From: Nostoc edaphicum CCNP1411
GTDB taxonomy: Bacteria > Cyanobacteriota > Cyanobacteriia > Cyanobacteriales > Nostocaceae
DNA length: 64,000 bases
Direction: 5' to 3'
Assembly: GCF_014023275.1 (NCBI RefSeq)
Contig: NZ_CP054698.1
Span: 2,418,001 to 2,482,000, forward strand
Shown here in pieces: positions 59,189 through 64,000 of the stretch (position 1 is its first letter; each line of letters begins with the position of its first letter). The translations under genes and the position numbers were made by a program. Under the pieces are notes generated by a model. That model did not search any database, was not told the origin of the DNA, and saw only the letters and a list, made by a program, of their open reading frames with translations.

Positions 59189-60058
59189 ATGATTAATGCC
59201 AAACTTGCCGCACAATCCCATGTGAACCACCAGACAATCGTTAAAATCTCAGAAACAGTCGCTTTCGGCGGCAAAGAACTGGTAATTATTGGCGGCCCCT
59301 GCACTGTTGAAAGCTTAGAACAAATGCAGATAGTCGCCCAAAAACTAGCTACTGCATCGGTGCATGGGTTGCGTGGGGGTGTCTACAAACCCCGGACATC
59401 TCCCTACGCTTTCCAGGGTATGGGAGTGGAAGGATTAGAGATTTTGGCAAGGGTGCGATCGCATTACAATCTGCCAGTTGTCACTGAGGTGATGTCAATT
59501 TCCCAAATTGAAGTAGTCGCCGCCCACGCTGATATGCTTCAAGTTGGTAGCCGAAATATGCAAAACTTTGACTTACTCAAAGCTTTGGGACAAGCTGGTA
59601 AACCAATACTACTCAAACGTGGTTTAGCAGCGACAATTGAAGAATTTGTCATGGCTGCTGAATATATCCTCAGCCACGGGAATCCTGATGTGGTGTTGTG
59701 CGAACGCGGTATTCGTAGCTTCGATGATTACACTCGTAACGTCCTGGATTTAGGGGCAGTAGCAGCACTCAAACAAATCACTCACCTGCCTGTGATTGTA
59801 GATCCTTCCCATGCCGTCGGTAAACGGGAACTTGTAGCACCTGTTGCTAGGGCTGCGATCGCTTGCGGTGCAGATGGATTAATTATTGAGTGTCACCCAG
59901 AACCAGAAAAATCTGTTTCTGATGCCCGTCAAGCACTTTCTTTAGAAGATATGGTGCATTTAGTTAATAGTTTAAAGCCTGTAGCAACAGCCGTTGGGCG
60001 CAGTATATCAGAAGCCGGGGCGGGTTTGGAACCTGCCCCGATTTTTTTGGCTGCCTAA
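59189..60058 (+). CDS. aroF: 3-deoxy-7-phosphoheptulonate (DAHP) synthase, AroF/type I-beta
   Basis: First step of the shikimate pathway: phosphoenolpyruvate plus erythrose-4-phosphate. The 289-residue protein has VIIGGPCTVESLEQM, RGGVYKPRTSPYAFQGMG, QVGSRNMQNFDLLK, PILLKRGLAATIEEF, VDPSHAVGKREL and IIECHPEPEKSVSDARQALS, the substrate and metal-site motifs of the I-beta class. There is no N-terminal ferredoxin-like or C-terminal chorismate mutase regulatory domain, so allosteric control is expected to be weak and regulation by the upstream attenuator makes sense. CAGGAG lies about 11 bases before the ATG. Confidence 0.95.
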   Translation: MINAKLAAQSHVNHQTIVKISETVAFGGKELVIIGGPCTVESLEQMQIVAQKLATASVHGLRGGVYKPRTSPYAFQGMGVEGLEILARVRSHYNLPVVTEVMSISQIEVVAAHADMLQVGSRNMQNFDLLKALGQAGKPILLKRGLAATIEEFVMAAEYILSHGNPDVVLCERGIRSFDDYTRNVLDLGAVAALKQITHLPVIVDPSHAVGKRELVAPVARAAIACGADGLIIECHPEPEKSVSDARQALSLEDMVHLVNSLKPVATAVGRSISEAGAGLEPAPIFLAA

Positions 60059-60403
60059 ATTTCAATTGAGGCGAGGCGATCGCTTGAATGTCTGAGTCAA
60101 AATATTTATTTTGGCATAAAGACAAACAGCGATCGCTTTCGTTAAAGGAAGTTGTTACTTAGGCTATTCCATTTGCTCTCAAACAATTTTGTCAACCCAA
60201 TCTTGTATATACAAATAAAGTCACAATAACTTAATACCAAAGTCACAACAGTTTCACAACAATTTCTTTCCAAAAGGGTAGGCTAAAACAGCAATCATTA
60301 GTACACTAATATTTAGTTTAGCTAACTATTGTACTTGTCTAATTAGAGTTAATCGCAACCAACCATTTTGCGGAAAATGCGATGTCTAATGACAAGCTAA
60401 TAC
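60059..60403. other. Promoter region of the RND efflux genes
   Basis: About 345 bases without a gene. It contains two GCGATCGC-type sites and an imperfect palindrome ATTAGTACACTAAT (60297-60310) that could be a repressor operator. Nothing else recognised. Confidence 0.4.
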
Positions 60404-61849
60404 GTGTCTGTGCTTCCCACTTTCCCCCAGATTGTTGATATGCGCTGTTTAGCCCCTATTCAGACAATAGAGCCTTCGCCCTTGCCTGCTCAAACTATTC
60501 CTTGTTTTCAAAGCATTATTCAAAGAGGGCAGTTCTCGCTACTTATATTAGGTCTTACCTACTTGTGTAGTGCTTGTAATGCAACTGACGCCCAATCAAG
60601 TAGCAAAGAAGCAGGGAAAAAACGAGCTGTGCCAGTGGTAGTTGCCACTGCAACTCAAAAAACGATTCCAATACAGCTATCGGCGACGGGAACGGTGGAA
60701 GCATATTCCACGGTATCTGTCAAATCTCAGGTCGGCGGACAACTTACTGGCGTCTATTTTCAGCAAGGACAGAACGTTAAGAAAGGAGACTTGTTATTTA
60801 AAATTGATTCGCGTCCTCTACAAGCCGCGCTGATGCAAGCTAATGCTGCCAAAGCCAAAGATTTAGCGCAGGTAAAACAGACACAGGCAAATGTGTTAAA
60901 AGCGATCGCCCAAGTGAACCAGGCAAAAGCGAATGTAGTGAAGGATAAGTCCCAGGCAACAAATGCAGATGTGCAAGCTCAACGTTATGCTAGTTTGCTC
61001 AAGGAAGGGGCAATCAGTAAAGAACAGGCTGAACAATATCAGACCAGTGCTGCGGCTCAACAGGCGACTGTGAAGGCAGATCAAGAGGGAGTGGCAAATG
61101 CTCAGGCAGCGATCGCAGCAGCCCAAGCAGATGTACAAAATGCCGAGGCAGTGGTAGTGGCAGATGAAGCTGCGATCGACAATGCCAAAGTTCAGCTTTC
61201 CTACAGTTCTATCTACTCACCAATTGCTGGACGCACAGGTAGCCTGAAGCTAAATCAAGGAAACTTGGTACAGGCGAATGCCGATGATCCGCTAATTACA
61301 ATCAGCCAAATTCGACCGATTTACGTCAACTTTTCCATTCCTCAACGACTGCTGCCAGATATCAAAAAATACAGTGCTAATAACGGCAAGTTAAAAGTCG
61401 ATGCTTTACCTCCTAAAGATCCAGGGCATCCAGTACAAGGCGAACTCACTTTTGTCGATAGTGGAGTCAATACCCAAACAGGCACAATTCAACTTAAGGG
61501 TACTTTTGCCAACGCTGATGAGCGCCTGTTTCCGGGGCAATTTGTCAATGTAGTACTCAAACTCAGCGAAGAACCAAATGCCATTACTGTTCCTTCCCAG
61601 GCGGTACAAAGTGGACAGCAAGGGCAGTTTGTGTATGTAGTCAAACCTGACAAAACAGCAGAAATTCGTCCAATTACCGTAGGTGACACCGTTGGGAATG
61701 AAACGGTAATTAAGCAAGGCTTGAAACCAGGCGAACAAGTAGTCACTGATGGACAATTCAACCTAGTACCTGGTGCCACAGTCCAAGTGAAACCGGAAGT
61801 AGGAAGCAGAAGGGCAGAGGTGATGGAAAAGATGACCAATGACAAATGA
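60404..61849 (+). CDS. RND efflux membrane fusion protein (lipoprotein-type)
   Basis: Periplasmic adaptor of a tripartite efflux pump, 481 residues. The N-terminal segment (FSLLILGLTYLCSACNATDA, about 46-65) is a signal, probably of lipoprotein type with the Cys after LCSA. Then a beta-barrel/lipoyl half (VVATATQKTIPIQLSATGTV, GGQLTGVYFQQGQNVKKGDL), a long Ala/Gln-rich coiled-coil hairpin (about 145-255), the second lipoyl half (YSSIYSPIAGRTGSLKLNQG) and the C-terminal barrel (GDTVGNETVIKQGLKPGEQV). The start may be GTG 60404 or ATG 60440. The last residues (MTNDK) are encoded by the TGACAAA repeat array that follows. The transporter gene begins 61 bases later. Confidence 0.88.
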   Translation: MSVLPTFPQIVDMRCLAPIQTIEPSPLPAQTIPCFQSIIQRGQFSLLILGLTYLCSACNATDAQSSSKEAGKKRAVPVVVATATQKTIPIQLSATGTVEAYSTVSVKSQVGGQLTGVYFQQGQNVKKGDLLFKIDSRPLQAALMQANAAKAKDLAQVKQTQANVLKAIAQVNQAKANVVKDKSQATNADVQAQRYASLLKEGAISKEQAEQYQTSAAAQQATVKADQEGVANAQAAIAAAQADVQNAEAVVVADEAAIDNAKVQLSYSSIYSPIAGRTGSLKLNQGNLVQANADDPLITISQIRPIYVNFSIPQRLLPDIKKYSANNGKLKVDALPPKDPGHPVQGELTFVDSGVNTQTGTIQLKGTFANADERLFPGQFVNVVLKLSEEPNAITVPSQAVQSGQQGQFVYVVKPDKTAEIRPITVGDTVGNETVIKQGLKPGEQVVTDGQFNLVPGATVQVKPEVGSRRAEVMEKMTNDK

Positions 61850-61903
61850 CAAATGACAAATGACAAATGACAAATGACAAATGACCAATGACCAATGACA
61901 AAC
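61834..61903. repeat. TGACAAA heptamer array between the efflux genes
   Basis: About nine in-phase units of TGACAAA or TGACCAA run from the last codons of the adaptor gene to 8 bases before the transporter start. STRR-like. They occupy the place where a ribosome-binding site would be expected. Confidence 0.85.
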
Positions 61904-61910
61904 TACTAAG

Positions 61911-64000
61911 ATGAACATTTCGGAGCTATTTATCCGGCGTCCAATCATGACAACCCTAGTTATGGTTGGCATTTTGATATTTGGGCTGATCAGTTACCAA
62001 CAGCTACCCGTTAGCGACCTGCCTAATGTAGATTATCCGACACTCCAGGTAACAGCTAACCTGCCTGGAGCTAGTCCAGAAACGATGGCTGCTTCTGTAG
62101 CAACTCCTTTAGAGCAGCAGTTTTCTAGTATAGCGGGATTGAGTTCAATGAACTCTACCAGTTCTTTGGGTACTACACAGCTGACGCTGCAATTTGACCT
62201 GAATCGGGATATCGACGGTGCAGCATTGGATGTGCAGTCTGCTATTTCTAAGGGAGCGAAGCAGTTACCGACTAATATGCCTAATCCCCCATCTTACCGA
62301 AAGGTAAATCCGGCGGATCAGCCAGTGCTTTATATCTCCCTCAACTCGTCTATTCTGCCCCTATCAACTGTAGACAAGTATGCTGAGACATTGCTGGCAC
62401 AACGTCTATCAATGGTGGATGGGGTAGCGCAGGTGCAGGTGTTTGGTTCCCAAAAATACGCGGTACGAATTCAGCTTGATCCGGAATCGCTGAGTGCTAA
62501 GGGGATAGGAATTGATGAAGTAGCAAGTGCGATCGCAAATGGAAATGTTAATCTACCTACTGGCACACTTTACGGTCAACAGCAGAATTCTACAATCCAA
62601 GCAAACGGTCAACTTAACGATGCCGCCAGCTATCGCTCCCTAAATGTGGCCTATCAAAATGGCGCACCAGTGCAGCTAGGCGAACTGGGTCAAGTCCTGG
62701 ACAGTGTAGAAAATGACAAAATAGCAAGTTGGTATTTTCCTGTCAAAAAGGAGAGTAAGGAAGCAGGGGACAAGTCCTCAATCCAAAATCCAAAATCTAA
62801 AATCCAAAATTCTGGCGTTCGGGCGATTGTTTTAGCAATTCAGCGCCAACCGGGAACTAATACTGTTCAAGTAGTGGATGCAATTAAGAAATTGCTACCC
62901 ACCTTCCGCACACAGATTCCGGCGGCTGTGAACATGGATATTCTCTACGATCGCTCCCAGTCAATTCGCGAGTCGGTGGATGATGTACAATTCACGCTGT
63001 TGCTCACCATCGCTCTGGTGGTGCTGGTAATCTTTTTGTTTCTCCGCAATATCTCTGCTACAGTCATTCCCAGTTTGGCAGTACCGCTTTCGATCGTAGC
63101 GACTTTTGGAGTCATGGTGCTACTGGGCTTCTCTCTCGATAACCTATCACTGATGGCGTTGACCCTTTCAGTTGGCTTCGTGGTTGATGATGCCGTAGTC
63201 ATGCTAGAGAACATTGTCCGCCACATGGAAATGGGTGAAAGCCGTATGGAAGCCGCCCTAAATGGTTCTAAAGAAATTGGTTTCACAATTTTATCTATGA
63301 CCATCTCCTTAGTGGCAGTATTTATCCCGATACTGTTCATGGAAGGCATTTTGGGGCGACTATTCCGTGAGTTTGCCGTTACAATCAGCGTTGCAATCTT
63401 AGTATCTGGCGTAATATCCCTAAGTTTAACGCCAATGCTGTGTTCCAGATTCTTGAGTCCACCTCATCATGAGCAAGATAGTGAGGAGGATGAGGGAGCA
63501 GGGGAAGATGAGGGAGAAATTCTTAATTCCCAGTCCCCAGTCCCTAGTCTCCAATCCCGAATCCAAAATTTCAACCGTCGTCTCTACAATTTTTCAGAAA
63601 ATATCTTTAATGTGATTTTGGGCGGATACGATTGGAGTTTGAAGAAATCACTCAAGTATCACCGCACGACAATGGTGATTTCGGGAGCGATTCTTGTAGC
63701 AACAGTGTATCTATTTATAATTGTGCCTAAAGGGTTTGTTCCCAACGCAGATGTTGGACAAATCACTGCAACTACTCAAGCATCAGAGGATATATCCTTT
63801 GATGAGATGGTAAAACATCAACAAGCTGTAGCTGCGATCGCTTATCGTGATCCTAATGTCGATTCTATCAACTCTAGTGTGGGGGCTGGCGGGCCAAATG
63901 CTTCCGCTAATGCTGGCAGAATTTTAATCGAACTTAAGCCCCGCCATGAGCGCCATCTCAGTGCTGATGAAGTTGTGCAGGAACTCCGACCGAAGTTGTC
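61911..64000 (+). CDS. RND efflux transporter, N-terminal ~696 residues (continues past window)
   Basis: Inner-membrane proton-driven pump. ATG 61911 gives MNISELFIRRPIMTTLVMVG and a frame open to the window end. Recognisable: first span (TTLVMVGILIFGLISYQQLP), porter domain (VDYPTLQVTANLPGASPETM, DGVAQVQVFGSQKYAVRIQL), then spans with VVLVIFLFLRNISATVIPSL and GFVVDDAVVMLENIVRHMEM, whose Asp pair is the proton relay. Two unusual inserts: ~residues 281-302 (KKESKEAGDKSSIQNPKSKI) and ~522-548 (acidic EQDSEEDEGAGEDEGEILNS followed by QSPVPSLQ). Both are encoded by repeat DNA like that between genes. AcrB/MdtB-type homology is clear; substrate unknown. Confidence 0.92.
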   Translation, partial: MNISELFIRRPIMTTLVMVGILIFGLISYQQLPVSDLPNVDYPTLQVTANLPGASPETMAASVATPLEQQFSSIAGLSSMNSTSSLGTTQLTLQFDLNRDIDGAALDVQSAISKGAKQLPTNMPNPPSYRKVNPADQPVLYISLNSSILPLSTVDKYAETLLAQRLSMVDGVAQVQVFGSQKYAVRIQLDPESLSAKGIGIDEVASAIANGNVNLPTGTLYGQQQNSTIQANGQLNDAASYRSLNVAYQNGAPVQLGELGQVLDSVENDKIASWYFPVKKESKEAGDKSSIQNPKSKIQNSGVRAIVLAIQRQPGTNTVQVVDAIKKLLPTFRTQIPAAVNMDILYDRSQSIRESVDDVQFTLLLTIALVVLVIFLFLRNISATVIPSLAVPLSIVATFGVMVLLGFSLDNLSLMALTLSVGFVVDDAVVMLENIVRHMEMGESRMEAALNGSKEIGFTILSMTISLVAVFIPILFMEGILGRLFREFAVTISVAILVSGVISLSLTPMLCSRFLSPPHHEQDSEEDEGAGEDEGEILNSQSPVPSLQSRIQNFNRRLYNFSENIFNVILGGYDWSLKKSLKYHRTTMVISGAILVATVYLFIIVPKGFVPNADVGQITATTQASEDISFDEMVKHQQAVAAIAYRDPNVDSINSSVGAGGPNASANAGRILIELKPRHERHLSADEVVQELRPKL

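Overview
The window is chromosomal DNA from a filamentous, Nostoc-like cyanobacterium. Support for this: many HIP1-type GCGATCGC octamers, heptameric short tandem repeats (STRR-like) in most intergenic gaps, and cyanobacterial marker genes (ycf35, ycf46, sqdB/sqdX, a CyaB-type adenylate cyclase, an Omp85-lpxC-fabZ-lpxA-lpxB cluster). No rRNA, tRNA or CRISPR array was recognised.

Layout. 1-4.7 kb: a partial gene, then glycolytic/pentose-phosphate genes gap, pyk and tal, all on +. 4.9-12 kb (minus): a secreted Arg-rich repeat protein, lnt overlapping gyrA, and an OLD-like ATPase. 12.7-24 kb is a plastic zone: an IS630-type element abutting a MobA-like gene, a giant tamB-like gene, xdhC, the last ~116 codons of a molybdenum hydroxylase, a dead ISAs1-type element that cuts it, and the stump of another gene. 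24-27 kb: ycf35, ycf46 and a small metal-ribbon protein. 27-35 kb: a lipoprotein, sqdB/sqdX for sulfolipid, a GAF-GAF-PAS-cyclase and purC. 35-42 kb: outer-membrane assembly (Omp85) and lipid A genes, then an orphan C5 DNA methyltransferase. 43-47 kb: a Tat-type aldo/keto reductase, a decayed toxin-antitoxin cluster and a paralogous pair. 47-51 kb: endonuclease V, two FHA proteins (one fused to a FAD-type oxidoreductase), a 21-bp minisatellite and a chain of hairpins. 51-56 kb: two STAND/TPR paralogs, the second lacking its whole NTPase core, around an orphan UPF0175 antitoxin. 56-60 kb: J-domain/pentapeptide protein, zinc-ribbon membrane protein, and aroF behind what looks like a classical leader-peptide attenuator. 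60-64 kb: an RND efflux pair, the transporter running off the end.

Most notable observations: (1) a 20-codon ORF with nine aromatic codons (3 Tyr, 4 Phe, 2 Trp), followed by mutually exclusive antiterminator and terminator hairpins, upstream of DAHP synthase; (2) a ~297-bp non-coding element present twice (5.5 and 14.5 kb) with nested inverted repeats whose arms co-vary between the copies; (3) a second small inverted-repeat element (20.7 and 27.0 kb); (4) very small repeats inserted in an IS transposase and apparently in lnt; (5) a STAND protein paralog that has cleanly lost its P-loop domain; (6) repeated decay of toxin genes beside surviving antitoxin genes. All family names are from motif recognition by eye; no database search was run.
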